A DNA stretch of 64,000 nt from Sphingopyxis panaciterrulae (GCF_014199295.1 NZ_JACIJH010000005.1:124001-188000), one strand, 5' to 3'. Positions 26,090-35,547 are shown, counted from the stretch's first letter. Translations and numbers: made by a program. The notes: generated by a model not told the origin, from the sequence alone.

Positions 26090-26881
26090 TCAGAATATGC
26101 TGCGTCCCGGTGCGACGAAGATGGTCTGCGTGCCCTTGGCATAGACGCCGTCGATATCGGCAAACAGATTCTGCGCCACGGCGTGCCCGTTGCCCGCGCC
26201 TTCGGTGAAGGCGTCGAGCAGAAACCATTCGCCGCGCGGACGGCGAAAGAACTGGATCGAGATATCGAGGTTGGCGTAGCTCCATGCCTCGGCGTGCGTC
26301 GCGCTGCCGACTCCATTGCCGAAATCGGCGAACAAGCAGGCCTTGGCAAAGGGCGACGCCGGCGTGCCGAGCACGACTTCGCCGTCCATCCGCATCCACA
26401 CGACGCCGCGTCCCGGCGCGCGCGCTTCGCCCATGATCGGCCGCGTCCGGATCGCGCCCGCCATCGTTGCGCCGGCAAGGAAGTTGCGTTCCTCCACCTC
26501 CTCGGGCGCCGGGTGCGGTTGCGGTGCAGGGCAGGGCGGGGTGTCGAGCCCGCGTGCGAGGACCAGATGGGCTTGCGTTACCGGCCGGTCTCCCGCGAGC
26601 AGCTCGATGCGGTGGAACTGTGCCTGCCGTCCCTCGCGCACCGGCACGAAACGCGCCGTCAGCGGAGCGTGCGGCACGACGCCCAATATGTCGATCGTCA
26701 AACGGCAGATTTCGAGGCCGGCGTCGAATCGCGCTTCCTCGATGAGCTGACCGATCAGCGCGGCGATCGGTCCGCCCGCCACGGCGTTGGCGAACCATGG
26801 ATTGCGCGCGAGCCCCGACGGCACGAAAGCCTCTCCGTCGCGGACGAAATAATGCGGGATCGGGCGTTCGTGCTCGGTCAT
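26090..26881 (-). CDS. Acyl-CoA thioesterase-like protein (TesB-like double hot dog)
   Basis: The 263-residue protein resembles the TesB-like thioesterase family. Supporting segments are GGPIAALIGQLIEEARFDA near residue 36 and, in the second half, GVVWMRMDGEVVLGTPASP followed by WSYANLDISIQFFRRPRGEW. It would release free acids from CoA esters, perhaps recycling CoA when the pathway stalls. A TAGGAGG site precedes the ATG at 26881. It is a single leftward gene, divergent from dehydrogenase pair 3 over motif copy 3. Confidence 0.82.
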   Translation of the reverse strand: MTEHERPIPHYFVRDGEAFVPSGLARNPWFANAVAGGPIAALIGQLIEEARFDAGLEICRLTIDILGVVPHAPLTARFVPVREGRQAQFHRIELLAGDRPVTQAHLVLARGLDTPPCPAPQPHPAPEEVEERNFLAGATMAGAIRTRPIMGEARAPGRGVVWMRMDGEVVLGTPASPFAKACLFADFGNGVGSATHAEAWSYANLDISIQFFRRPRGEWFLLDAFTEGAGNGHAVAQNLFADIDGVYAKGTQTIFVAPGRSIF

Positions 26882-26922
26882 GCGAGCCTCCTACCGATAG
26901 GATGAACATCGCACAACATGTT

Positions 26923-26942
26923 TGACGTAGTTATATAAGTCA
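26923..26942. promoter_or_regulatory. GTTATAYA regulon motif, copy 3 (thioesterase / ACAD pair 3 divergent promoter)
   Basis: TGACGTAGTTATATAAGTCA is an imperfect palindrome with TGAC/GTCA ends. TTGACG (26922-26927) and CATAGA (26945-26950), 17 bases apart, form a candidate rightward promoter with the motif as its spacer. Confidence 0.65.
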
Positions 26943-26977
26943 GGCATAGAATCGACGGAGAAGAGGGAGAGCGTGCG

Positions 26978-28189
26978 ATGGATCTGAGCTATGGCGAAGC
27001 CGCCGAGGCCTTCCGCGCCGAGGTGCGGGCCTTCCTGTCGCTCCACTGGCCGCCGCCATCGGATATGCGTGGAACCGACCTTCGGCAGTTCATCCGCACT
27101 TTCCGCGCACTCGCGATAGATCAGGGTTATCTCTATCGCGCGATCCCGAAGCGTTATGGCGGGTCCGAACAACCGGTCGATGTCATCCGCGCCCAGGTGA
27201 TCCGCGAGGAGTTCGCGCGCGCGCACGCGCCGACGGAGGTGGGCGGCAATGGCGTGAACATGACCGTGCCGACCCTGCTCGAAAAGGGCACCGACGCGCA
27301 GAAGGAGCTCTTCATCCGCAAGACGCTCGAAGGCGATTATATCTGGGGCCAGGGCTATTCCGAGCCCGGCGCGGGATCGGACCTCGCAAGCGTGCGGACG
27401 CGGGGCGAATTGTCGGCGGACGGCGGCAAGTGGATCATCAACGGGCAGAAGATCTGGACCTCGCAGGGGATGCAGGCGACGCATATGTTCATGCTCGTGC
27501 GCACCGAGCCCGATGCGCCCAAGCATGACGGCATCACCTATCTGCTCATCGACCTGGACCAGCCCGGTGTCACGCGGCGTCCGATCCGGCAGATGACGGG
27601 CGAAGCGGGCGACCATACCTTCTGCGAATTCTTCTTCGACAATGCCGAGACCCCGGTGACTTGGCAGGTCGGCGAGCGCGGACAGGGCTGGTATGTCAGC
27701 CGCACGACGCTGAAGCACGAGCGCGCCAGCATCGGCGGCGCCGACGGGCTGGGCAAGCAGTTCGCGAAGCTCGTTGAGCTTGCGAAGGAGGTCGGCCGGA
27801 TCGACGATCCGATCGTGCGCGACAGGCTGACGCAGATCGAGGGTTTCGTCCTCTCGCACCGCTATTCGAGCTATCGCATCTTCAGTTGCGCCGCCGCGGG
27901 CGAGGATGCGGGCGCGGTGCCGCTGATGATGAAGTTGCTGCTGACGGAGATCGGGCACGACATGGCGCTGCTCGCGCAGGATCTGATCGGAGAGCATGGT
28001 TTCGTCGAACCCGCTGGTGCGGGCGGCCGCGGCAACCGCGGGCCGCGCGGCCCCGAAAAATGGATGGATCAGATCATGGGCAGCCTCGGCAATTCGATCG
28101 CGGGCGGGGCGTCGAACATCCAGCGCAACATCATCGGCGAAAGGGGACTCGGCCTGCCGCGCGACCTCGCGATGAGCGGCGAGCGCTGA
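26978..28189 (+). CDS. Acyl-CoA dehydrogenase, large-type subunit (pair 3)
   Basis: The 403-residue flavoprotein has GYSEPGAGSDLASVRTRG near residues 127-144 and a C-terminal GGASNIQRNIIGERGLGLPR. Unlike pair 2, the large-type gene comes first here. A GAGGGAGAG tract lies before the ATG at 26978. The small-type gene starts four bases after its stop. The C-terminal region contains a Gly/Arg-rich stretch (AGAGGRGNRGPRGPEKW) before the last helices, which is longer than in pairs 1 and 2. Confidence 0.92.
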   Translation: MDLSYGEAAEAFRAEVRAFLSLHWPPPSDMRGTDLRQFIRTFRALAIDQGYLYRAIPKRYGGSEQPVDVIRAQVIREEFARAHAPTEVGGNGVNMTVPTLLEKGTDAQKELFIRKTLEGDYIWGQGYSEPGAGSDLASVRTRGELSADGGKWIINGQKIWTSQGMQATHMFMLVRTEPDAPKHDGITYLLIDLDQPGVTRRPIRQMTGEAGDHTFCEFFFDNAETPVTWQVGERGQGWYVSRTTLKHERASIGGADGLGKQFAKLVELAKEVGRIDDPIVRDRLTQIEGFVLSHRYSSYRIFSCAAAGEDAGAVPLMMKLLLTEIGHDMALLAQDLIGEHGFVEPAGAGGRGNRGPRGPEKWMDQIMGSLGNSIAGGASNIQRNIIGERGLGLPRDLAMSGER

Positions 28190-28193
28190 ACCC

Positions 28194-29186
28194 ATGCATT
28201 TCCACCTGACCGAAGAGCAGACGGCAATTCAGGATGCGGTGCGCGGCACGCTCGCCGACGCATGGCCGATCGAGCGCATCCATGCCTTTGCCGATGGCGA
28301 TGCGGATTTCGACGGCGAGAGCTGGCGCGCGCTGATGGCGCTGGGGCTTGGCGGCATCCTGTTGCCGGACAGCGGCATGGGCCTTCTCGAAGCCGCGCTC
28401 GCCTGCGAGGTGGCGGGCGAGGCGGCCGCGGCCGGCCCCCTGATCGGGCAATGGCTCGCGGTGGCCGCGGCGGCGGCGAGCGGCAAGGGCGGAGAGTTTC
28501 TCGATCCGCTGGCGAGCGGCGAGCGTGTCGCGACGCTGGTGCATGGCGGCAGCGCCTTCGTCCCCTGCGCCCGCGCCGCCGATCTTTTCCTGATCGTCGA
28601 CCGCGATGCCGGGGTACGCCTCGTACCCGCGAGCGAAGGCGTGACGATCGAGGCGGTCAGGGCGTCCGACCGCAGCCGGCCGGTATCGAAAGTCGAAATC
28701 GCCGACGGTGCGGGGGAGCGACTTTTCGAGGCGGCCGACCCGATGACTGCGCGGCTGGCCGATGCGGCGCTCGTCCTCGTCGCTGCCGACGCGCTCGGCG
28801 GCGCGCAGAAGGTCACCGACATGAGCGTCGCCTATGCCAAGGAACGCGAGCAGTTCGGTCAGCCGATCGGCCGCTTCCAGGGGCTGAAGCACCAGCTTGC
28901 GCACATGGCGCTCGATGTCGAGCCGGCGCGCGCGCTTGTCTGGTATGCGGCCTATGCCTGGGATGCCGGGCTATCCGATGCCCCGCGCGCCGCGGCGATG
29001 GCGAAGGCGCATCTTTGCGACGTCTATGTCCGCGCGACGCGTGCGGCGGTCGCGGCGCATGGCGGCATCGGCTATACGTGGGAATATGGGCTGGGCTACT
29101 GGTTCCGTCGTGCCGTCTTCGACCGCGCCTGGCTCGGCAGTCCGGCCGAACATCGCGCGCGCGCCGCGGCGCAGGCGGGCTGGTAG
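28194..29186 (+). CDS. Acyl-CoA dehydrogenase, small-type subunit (pair 3)
   Basis: The 330-residue protein begins MHFHLTEEQTAIQDAVRGTL. It keeps KEREQFGQPIGRFQGLKHQL (about 217-236) and AHGGIGYTWEYGLGYWFRRA near the end, but no SEPxxGSD motif. It is short for an acyl-CoA dehydrogenase (usual 380-400), with the loss in the middle domain, as expected of the smaller chain of a heteromeric enzyme. It is four bases from the large-type gene and is followed after three bases by the acyltransferase gene. Confidence 0.9.
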   Translation: MHFHLTEEQTAIQDAVRGTLADAWPIERIHAFADGDADFDGESWRALMALGLGGILLPDSGMGLLEAALACEVAGEAAAAGPLIGQWLAVAAAAASGKGGEFLDPLASGERVATLVHGGSAFVPCARAADLFLIVDRDAGVRLVPASEGVTIEAVRASDRSRPVSKVEIADGAGERLFEAADPMTARLADAALVLVAADALGGAQKVTDMSVAYAKEREQFGQPIGRFQGLKHQLAHMALDVEPARALVWYAAYAWDAGLSDAPRAAAMAKAHLCDVYVRATRAAVAAHGGIGYTWEYGLGYWFRRAVFDRAWLGSPAEHRARAAAQAGW

Positions 29187-29189
29187 GCG

Positions 29190-30560
29190 GTGAACGCGGC
29201 CGACAGCCTGCAACTCGCCCCGGGCGTACGGCGGCTGCGTCCCGACGACCATTTCATGATCCTGTCGGAAACCGACGCCTCGCCGATGCATGTCGGCGCG
29301 CTTATCCTGCTCGACGTTCCGGACGACCGATGGGCCGACTTCGCGGCGGCGATCCGGCGCCAGTTCGCCGACCGATTGCCCGCGACGCCGCTCCTGGCGC
29401 GCCTGCATCAGGCACCCGACGGCTATGACAGCGATGTCTGGGCCGACATCGCTCGTGCTGACCTCGAAACGCTCGTCGTCGTCGAGTCCCATGACGGGGC
29501 GTGGAGCGAGGCTGAACTATACGCTGCCGTGGCGCGGCTCAACATGCGTCGGCTCGACCTGTCGGGTCCGCCGTTCGCCGCGCACCTCTTCGAGCGGCTC
29601 GCGGGTGGTGGCAGCGCCCTCTATCTCAAGATGCACCACAGCGTCGCCGACGGCATCGGCTTCCAGACCATTCTCGGCCTGCTCAGCGATGCGGCCCCGC
29701 CCGCAACCGCGCGCTTCGTCGATGCACGTTTGCCCGAGCCCGAAAAGTGGCGCCAGCGGGCAGAGGCGCGCTTCGCCGCCGAAGAGGGATTGCGCACCGA
29801 ACAGTCGGCGCGGCGCAAGGAAGCGCTCGCGGCGCTCGAATCGTTCAAGGACGAGCGCGCGCCTACCCCCCAGCTCAAAATGTCGGGCCCGACCTCGGGC
29901 GAGCGCCGCTATGCGACCATCAGCCTGCCGCTCGCGCGCGTGAAAGCGGTGGGTAAGGCGCAGGGGGCGACGGTCAACGACGTCTTCCTGACCCTTGCGA
30001 GCGCCGCGCTGCGTAAGCATCTCCTCGCAATCGGCGACCTTCCCGATACGCCGCTCGTCGTCAATTCGGCGCGCTCCTACCGCCGTGACGAACATGGGCC
30101 GTTCGGCAACCGCATCGTCGCGCTGCACCCGCACCTCGCGACGCATCTGGCCGATCCGATCGAACGGCTCCGCGCGATCCAGGCGTCGATGGCGGCCGAG
30201 ATGCGGCGCACCGGGCATGACGAGGCGTTGCTCGACGCTGCCGAGAAGCCCTATGGCGCGCGCGACCGCCGCGCCGCCTTTGCCGAGCGCATGGCGGGCG
30301 GCAAAAGGCTGCTCCCCGGCAATCTGACGCTATCGAACGTTCCCGGCCCCGCCGATGCGCGCAGCTATGCGGGGTTTCGCCAGCTTCACAATTATCCGGT
30401 GCCGATCATCGGATCGGGCCGCTTTCTCAACATCACCTCGCGGCGCAGCGGCGGCAATCTCGACATGGGCGTGATCGCCGATGCCGAAAAGGTTGCCGAC
30501 GTCGGCCGCATTGCGGCGCTGTTCGTGGCCGCGCTCGACGAACTGGAGGGGCTTTCATGA
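29190..30560 (+). CDS. WS/DGAT-family acyltransferase
   Basis: The 456-residue protein has the wax ester synthase/diacylglycerol acyltransferase motif HHSVADG at 149-155 and the N-terminal family pattern MHVGALILLD. The C-terminal half includes NDVFLTLASAALRKHL and LTLSNVPGPA, both typical. Such enzymes move an acyl group from CoA to an alcohol or glycerolipid. The start is GTG at 29190, three bases after the dehydrogenase stop. In a catabolic operon it might store or detoxify excess acyl-CoA as ester, but that is inference. Confidence 0.9.
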   Translation: MNAADSLQLAPGVRRLRPDDHFMILSETDASPMHVGALILLDVPDDRWADFAAAIRRQFADRLPATPLLARLHQAPDGYDSDVWADIARADLETLVVVESHDGAWSEAELYAAVARLNMRRLDLSGPPFAAHLFERLAGGGSALYLKMHHSVADGIGFQTILGLLSDAAPPATARFVDARLPEPEKWRQRAEARFAAEEGLRTEQSARRKEALAALESFKDERAPTPQLKMSGPTSGERRYATISLPLARVKAVGKAQGATVNDVFLTLASAALRKHLLAIGDLPDTPLVVNSARSYRRDEHGPFGNRIVALHPHLATHLADPIERLRAIQASMAAEMRRTGHDEALLDAAEKPYGARDRRAAFAERMAGGKRLLPGNLTLSNVPGPADARSYAGFRQLHNYPVPIIGSGRFLNITSRRSGGNLDMGVIADAEKVADVGRIAALFVAALDELEGLS

Positions 30561-31615
30561 CCGACGATCTCGCGTTCAAGCCGGAGGATGATCGCTATCA
30601 TCCCCTGTCCGACGATCCCTATGAGACCGAGACCAACTGGTGGTCGTTCAACATTCCCGAGCGCAAGATCGGCTGCTGGATTCACGCGCCCTATTATCCC
30701 AACCGCAAGAGCGTGACCTGGCGCATCTTCGCATGGGACGACGAGGGCTATGATCCGGCGCGCATGGCCTATTACCGCAAGGTCGAAGAGGCGCCGATGC
30801 CCGATGCGCCCGACCTGACCGACATCGTCTTCCCCGGCGACAGACATGGCGGCGGCTATTCCTTGAAGATGATCGAGCCGGGGATGAAATATCATCTGGT
30901 CTATGACGATCCGGCGCGGGGCTTCGCGCTCGATTTCACGCACACCGGCCTCCATCCGCCGCACCGCTTCCCGCCGGGCAAGCCGCCTTTCATGGCGACG
31001 CCGCATTACGACCAGCTCGGCCATGTCGAGGGCTGGATGACGTTGCGCGGCGAGCGCATCCGCATCGACGGGATCGGGGTGCGCGACCGCACCTGGGGAC
31101 CGCGCGGCGGACCCTATGCCGCGAGTCCGAAAAGCTATGCGAGCGATCTCGATCGGGTAAAGCATCCCGGCGGCGCGCGCTGGCGCGAGATCGAGCGCGA
31201 GCGGGGTCGTGGGCGAATCCAATATATCTTCGGCCACCGCCGCGACGGTACCGGATTCCTCGGCTTCGTACGCGTCGCCGATGGGGGCGCCGACGGATGG
31301 GCGCCGATGAACGCCGGCTGGATTCGTCGCGACGGCCAATTCGGCGGCCTCGATGCGGCACGGTCGCGGATGCGGAGTTTTCGCAACCCGAAGACCGGCT
31401 GGAGCACCCATATGCAGGTCGAGCTCGTCGACGAGCATGGCCGCGACATGGTCAGCGAAGGGTTCGTGGTTTCGACGATGAGCGAGGCGGGCTATGGCGT
31501 GAACCAGTTGATGCGCTGGGACATCGACGGCGGCATCGGCTGGGGCGAGGATCAGGACGTATGGAACGCAGCTCACTTCGTGCGGATGCTCGATGCGCTG
31601 AAGGCGACCGCCTGA
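30557..31615 (+). CDS. Lipocalin-like protein (DUF7064/CrtC-AttH type)
   Basis: The 352-residue protein is not an enzyme family I can name with certainty. The mid-protein phrase GIGVRDRTWGPRG, preceded by LGHVEGWMTLRGERIRIDG, matches the pattern of AttH/CrtC-like double-lipocalin proteins, some of which hydrate isoprenoid double bonds. It is rich in Trp, Tyr and His and has no signal peptide. The ATG overlaps the acyltransferase stop (ATGA). In this operon it could bind or modify a hydrophobic pathway intermediate. Confidence 0.7.
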   Translation: MTDDLAFKPEDDRYHPLSDDPYETETNWWSFNIPERKIGCWIHAPYYPNRKSVTWRIFAWDDEGYDPARMAYYRKVEEAPMPDAPDLTDIVFPGDRHGGGYSLKMIEPGMKYHLVYDDPARGFALDFTHTGLHPPHRFPPGKPPFMATPHYDQLGHVEGWMTLRGERIRIDGIGVRDRTWGPRGGPYAASPKSYASDLDRVKHPGGARWREIERERGRGRIQYIFGHRRDGTGFLGFVRVADGGADGWAPMNAGWIRRDGQFGGLDAARSRMRSFRNPKTGWSTHMQVELVDEHGRDMVSEGFVVSTMSEAGYGVNQLMRWDIDGGIGWGEDQDVWNAAHFVRMLDALKATA

Positions 31616-31620
31616 CCGCC

Positions 31621-32550
31621 ATGCTCGCGAAGCTGTCGCTGCCCTTGATGTGCGCGCCGATGAGCTTCGCCTCGGCTGTGCCGCTCGCCGTCGCCTGCTG
31701 CCGCGCGGGGGTGATCGGCGGCTGGCAGGGTGGGACCTATACGCCGTCCGACCGGTTCGAGGCGTATCTGAAGGCGCTGGCCGAAACCGACGGCGCGCCG
31801 CCGATCGTCAACCTGCCCGCGCGCTGGGGCCGCGACCCGGCGGCGGCCGACCGCATCGCGCTGCTCGAGCGCTACCGCGTGCCGCTCGTGCTCTCGAGCC
31901 TCGGCGATCCGTCCGCGCTGGTTGAGCGGGTGCATGGATGGGGCGGCCATGTCATTCACGATGTCACGACGATGAAGCATGCCGAGAAGGCGATCGCCGC
32001 GGGCGCCGACGGACTGATGCTGACCTGCGCGGGCGCGGGCGGGCATACGGGCTTCCTGACCCCGATGGCCTTCGTCCCCGCAGTGCGGAGGATGTTCGAC
32101 GGGCTGCTGATCGTCGCCGGCGGCATCGCCGACGCCCATGGCATCGCCGCGGCGCTCGCGCTCGGCGGCGATATCGCCTGCATGGGCACGCGCTTCATCG
32201 CGACGCCCGAAAGCGGCGTTGTCGAGGGACACCGCGCGATGATCCCGACGGTGAGCGCCGACGATATCGTCGCCTCGGCCGCGATGAACGGCGTGCCCGC
32301 GCACTGGATGCGGCAATCGATCGAGGCGGTCGGCCTCGACCCCCGAACGCTGCCCAATATACGCTCGGACATGCCCGAGGGCGTGATGCCATGGCGCGAT
32401 ATCTGGAGCGCGGGGCAGAGTGCCGGGCTGATCGATGCGGTTGAGCCCGTGGCCGATCTCGTCGCGCGGCTGGCCCGCGCGTTCGAGGCGTTGCCGGCGA
32501 TCCCCGACTGGCGCGCGTGCCTGGCCGAACGGACGGCGAACTGGGGCTAG
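31621..32550 (+). CDS. Nitronate monooxygenase-family flavoprotein
   Basis: The 309-residue FMN TIM-barrel protein has the 2-nitropropane dioxygenase pattern AGAGGHTGFLTPMAFVP, which includes the usual catalytic His, then AGGIADAHGIAAALALGGD and the phosphate-binding CMGTRFIATPE. Members act on nitronates; in steroid catabolism a member (IpdC) oxidises a ring-derived CoA thioester. The start is ATG 31621, five bases after the previous stop. Its final bases overlap the convergent oxidoreductase stop. The role here is probably oxidation of a CoA-bound intermediate. Confidence 0.87.
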   Translation: MLAKLSLPLMCAPMSFASAVPLAVACCRAGVIGGWQGGTYTPSDRFEAYLKALAETDGAPPIVNLPARWGRDPAAADRIALLERYRVPLVLSSLGDPSALVERVHGWGGHVIHDVTTMKHAEKAIAAGADGLMLTCAGAGGHTGFLTPMAFVPAVRRMFDGLLIVAGGIADAHGIAAALALGGDIACMGTRFIATPESGVVEGHRAMIPTVSADDIVASAAMNGVPAHWMRQSIEAVGLDPRTLPNIRSDMPEGVMPWRDIWSAGQSAGLIDAVEPVADLVARLARAFEALPAIPDWRACLAERTANWG

Positions 32551-33524
32551 TCCATCGTCAGCACGATCCGCCCGGCGCTCTTGCCTGCCGCGGCTTCTTC
32601 CATCGCGGCGCGAAACTCCGGCAAGGGATAGCTCTTGGCGACGGCGGGACGCAGCGTCCCCGCGGCCGCCAGCGCGAAAATCCGGTCGCGGTTCGCGTTG
32701 CTCTTTTCCGGCTCGAACAGGCCGAACTGGCGGATGTCGACGCCGATCAGCGCGCCGCCCTTGAGCAGCGGCAGGTTGGACCGCAGCGCGGCGATGCCGG
32801 CGGGAAAGCCGACGACCAGATGGCGGCCGTTCCATGCGAGCGAGCGGAAGGCGGCTTCGGTGGCCTCGCCGCCGACGGGGTCGAAGACGACGTCGACGCC
32901 CCTGTCGCCGTTCGCGGCCTTCACGGCGGCGCGCCAGTCTTCGCCGCGCGCGTCGATCGCGGCATCGGCGCCACCCGCGATCGCGAGCGCGCGTTTCGCC
33001 TCGCTCGACGCCGATGCCAGAACGCGCGCGCCGAGATGCTTGCCGATCTGCACCGCGGCATAACCCGTCGCGCCGCCCGCGCCGAGGACGAGCAGGCTTT
33101 CGCGCGCCTGCAACCGGGCGCGGTCGACCAGCGCGTGCCAGGCGGTCGCATAGCTGACGGGAAAAACCGCTGCTTCCTCGAACGACAGCGCCGCGGGCAT
33201 CGGGCGCACCGTGCGCGCGGGGAGGTTGGCGGCTTCGGCGAACAGCCCGCCCCACCCGCTCGCGACGACGCGGTCGCCGACTGCGAAACCGGTCGCCTCC
33301 GCGCCGACCGCATCGACCACCCCCGCGCATTCGCTGCCGGGGATATAGGGCAGCGGCGGCTTCACCTGATAGCCGCCGGCCGCGGTCAGCACGTCGACGA
33401 AGCTGATCCCGGCCGCGCGGATCGCGATGCGCAACTGGGTCGGCGACGGCGGGCCCGGATCATGCTCGACGAGCCGATAGAGCGACGGCGGACCGAGCCT
33501 ATCGGTCAGCACCGCGCGCGGCAT
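32547..33524 (-). CDS. Zinc-independent MDR oxidoreductase (NADPH:quinone reductase-like)
   Basis: The 325-residue medium-chain dehydrogenase/reductase has the GroES-like N-terminal domain with IPGSECAGVVDAVGAEATGF and the Rossmann motif VLGAGGATGYAAVQIGKHLGA. The Cys and His ligands of zinc alcohol dehydrogenases are not visible in the N-terminal domain, so it fits the quinone/enoyl reductase branch. The ATG at 33524 shares a base with the upstream SDR stop. It is the last gene of a seven-gene leftward operon. Confidence 0.9.
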   Translation of the reverse strand: MPRAVLTDRLGPPSLYRLVEHDPGPPSPTQLRIAIRAAGISFVDVLTAAGGYQVKPPLPYIPGSECAGVVDAVGAEATGFAVGDRVVASGWGGLFAEAANLPARTVRPMPAALSFEEAAVFPVSYATAWHALVDRARLQARESLLVLGAGGATGYAAVQIGKHLGARVLASASSEAKRALAIAGGADAAIDARGEDWRAAVKAANGDRGVDVVFDPVGGEATEAAFRSLAWNGRHLVVGFPAGIAALRSNLPLLKGGALIGVDIRQFGLFEPEKSNANRDRIFALAAAGTLRPAVAKSYPLPEFRAAMEEAAAGKSAGRIVLTMD

Positions 33525-34270
33525 CAGCGCTGCCCCCCGTCGACGCGGACGAGCGCGCCGGTCGTGTAGGAGGAGGCGGGGCTCGCGAGCATCAGAGCCG
33601 CCGTGACGATTTCCTCCGGCCGTCCGGGCCGCCCGAGCGCGACGGGCTGCGCCTCGCGTTTCCTGGGTTCCCACGCCTCGGCGATGTCGGTCAGGAAGGG
33701 GCCGGGGCTGATCGTGTTCACCCGTACCTTCGGCGCATATTCGCGGCTCAGCGAAACGCTCATCGCGTTCAGCGCCGCCTTCGCGGAGCCATAGGGCACG
33801 ACCATCGGCAGCGCCATCAGGGCGCCGGTCGAACTGATGTTGATGATGCAGCCGCCGTCGCCCTGGCTCATCCGGTGCGCGACCTGGCTTGCAAGGCGGA
33901 ACGGTCCCTTGAAGTTCAGGTTCATCACCGAATCGAACAGGTTTTCGGGCATCTCGTGGCTGGGGCAGGGCGGCGACATGCCGGCGTTGTTGATAAGGAT
34001 GTCGACGCGGCCGAACTGGGCATAGGCGGCGGCGATCAGGCCGTCGATCTCGTCCCAGCGCCCGCAATGGACGCCATGCGCCAGCGCGCGGCGTCCCAGT
34101 GCGCGGCATTCGCCCGCGACCTCCTCGCATTTGTCGAGCTTGCGGCTCGCGACGATGACGTCGGCGCCGCGCTCGGCGAGCGCCTTGACCATGCGATAGC
34201 CGAGCCCGCGCGATCCGCCGGTGACGAGCGCGACCTTGCCGGTGAAATCGAACAGCGGATCGGGGGTCAT
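33524..34270 (-). CDS. Short-chain dehydrogenase/reductase
   Basis: The 248-residue classical SDR has the cofactor motif TGGSRGLG, the NNAG motif in LINNAGM, an active-site Ser in ISSTGAL and YGSAK as the YxxxK motif. An SDR lies in the same operon as an APH-type kinase and an acyl-CoA dehydrogenase, which suggests it oxidises or reduces a hydroxyacyl intermediate. Start 34270 (MTPDPLFDFTGKVALVTGG) overlaps the dehydrogenase stop. The Asp after the second strand is not seen, so NADP use is possible. Confidence 0.92.
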   Translation of the reverse strand: MTPDPLFDFTGKVALVTGGSRGLGYRMVKALAERGADVIVASRKLDKCEEVAGECRALGRRALAHGVHCGRWDEIDGLIAAAYAQFGRVDILINNAGMSPPCPSHEMPENLFDSVMNLNFKGPFRLASQVAHRMSQGDGGCIINISSTGALMALPMVVPYGSAKAALNAMSVSLSREYAPKVRVNTISPGPFLTDIAEAWEPRKREAQPVALGRPGRPEEIVTAALMLASPASSYTTGALVRVDGGQR

Positions 34271-35547
34271 GCGACGCTCCTTTCGCGGATGGCGGCAAGG
34301 CGGGTCGGGATATGCTCGCTGGGGAACAGCCCCGGCGCGGGCCTTGCGGTCCTGAGATGGGCGTTGGCGACCTGCACCTTGTGGACCTCGGTCGGGCCAT
34401 CGGCCAGCGCCATCGCGGGCAGCCCCATCCACATGTCGGCCAGCGGCGTTTCGAGCGTCATGCCGAGGCTGCCGTGAAGCTGGATCGCGCGCTGGACGAT
34501 ATCGTGATAGACTTTCGCCATCTGCACCTTGCACATCGCGATATGCGTGCGTGCGGCGCCATGCTCCTCATTGTCGATGATCCACGCGGTCTTCAGCACG
34601 AGCAGGCGGAACTGTTCGAGCTCGATGATCGAGTCGGCGATCGCGCCCTGCACGAATTGGTGCTCGCTGAGGGGCTTGCCCTGCGTCCGCCGCGACACCG
34701 CGCGTTCGAGCATCATGTCGATGGCGCGCTGACACTTGCCGACGGTCCGCATCGCATGATGGACGCGTCCGCCGCCGAGGCGCGCCTGCGCGACCTTGAA
34801 GCCTTCGCCGGGGCCGCCGAGCATCGCGTCGAGCGGCACGCGCACCTTGTCATAGCGGATATAGGCGTGGGTGCCGTCGTCCTGTCCCTTGCTGTCGCCC
34901 ATCGTCTGCGAATGGCGGACGAACTCGACTCCCGGCGTGTCAGTCGGCACGATCAGCATCGACATGCGTTCATGGGGCGGATTTTCGGGGTTGGTCACCA
35001 CCATCGCGATCAGGAAAGCCGCGAAGCGGGCGTTCGAAGAGAACCATTTCTCGCCCTCGATCACCCATTCGTCGCCCTCGCGCCACGCGCGACAGGTGAA
35101 TTCCTTGGGATCGGCGCCCGCCTGCGGCTCGGTCATCGAAAAGCAGGACACGATCTCGCCGTCCATCAGCGGCTGGAGATATCGTTCCTTCTGTTCCTTC
35201 GTCCCGAACATCGCGAGGATCTCGCTGTTGCCGGTGTCGGGCGCGGCGGTGCCGAAGACGGTCGGCGCCCAATAGCTGCGCCCCAATATCTCGTTCATCA
35301 GGGCGAGCGTGAGCTGGCCGTATCCGGGCCCGCCCAGCTCGGCGCCGAGGTGGCATGCCCATAGCCCCTGCGCCTTCACCCGATCCTGCAGCGGTTTCAA
35401 ATGCGCCCGCGCTTCCGCGTTCGCGACGTCATAGGGCGCGCCATGACCGGGGAAGAGCATGTCCATCGGCTCGCATTCCGCGCGGACGAAGGTCGCCATC
35501 CAGTCGAGCTTCGCCTGCAATTCGGGTTCGATGCGGAAATCGATCAT
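34267..35547 (-). CDS. Acyl-CoA dehydrogenase, ACAD10/11- or LvaC-like
   Basis: The 426-residue protein is unlike the paired dehydrogenases in this region: one chain carries both SMTEPQAGADPKEFTCRA and the flavin motif RRTQGKPLSEHQFVQ, with QLHGSLGMTLETPLADMW near the end. It resembles the dehydrogenase part of human ACAD10/11 and bacterial LvaC. The next upstream gene encodes the matching kinase. In those systems a 4-hydroxyacyl-CoA is phosphorylated and the phosphate is then eliminated, moving the hydroxyl to position 3. That role is proposed here by analogy. Confidence 0.88.
   Translation of the reverse strand: MIDFRIEPELQAKLDWMATFVRAECEPMDMLFPGHGAPYDVANAEARAHLKPLQDRVKAQGLWACHLGAELGGPGYGQLTLALMNEILGRSYWAPTVFGTAAPDTGNSEILAMFGTKEQKERYLQPLMDGEIVSCFSMTEPQAGADPKEFTCRAWREGDEWVIEGEKWFSSNARFAAFLIAMVVTNPENPPHERMSMLIVPTDTPGVEFVRHSQTMGDSKGQDDGTHAYIRYDKVRVPLDAMLGGPGEGFKVAQARLGGGRVHHAMRTVGKCQRAIDMMLERAVSRRTQGKPLSEHQFVQGAIADSIIELEQFRLLVLKTAWIIDNEEHGAARTHIAMCKVQMAKVYHDIVQRAIQLHGSLGMTLETPLADMWMGLPAMALADGPTEVHKVQVANAHLRTARPAPGLFPSEHIPTRLAAIRERSVA

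Noticed and set aside
31621-32550. Assigning the pathway as steroid C/D-ring degradation because of the IpdC-like enzyme
   Set aside because: No IpdAB, IpdF, KstD, Kst hydroxylase or Hsa-type ring-cleavage genes are visible; the nitronate monooxygenase family is too broad to decide the substrate.
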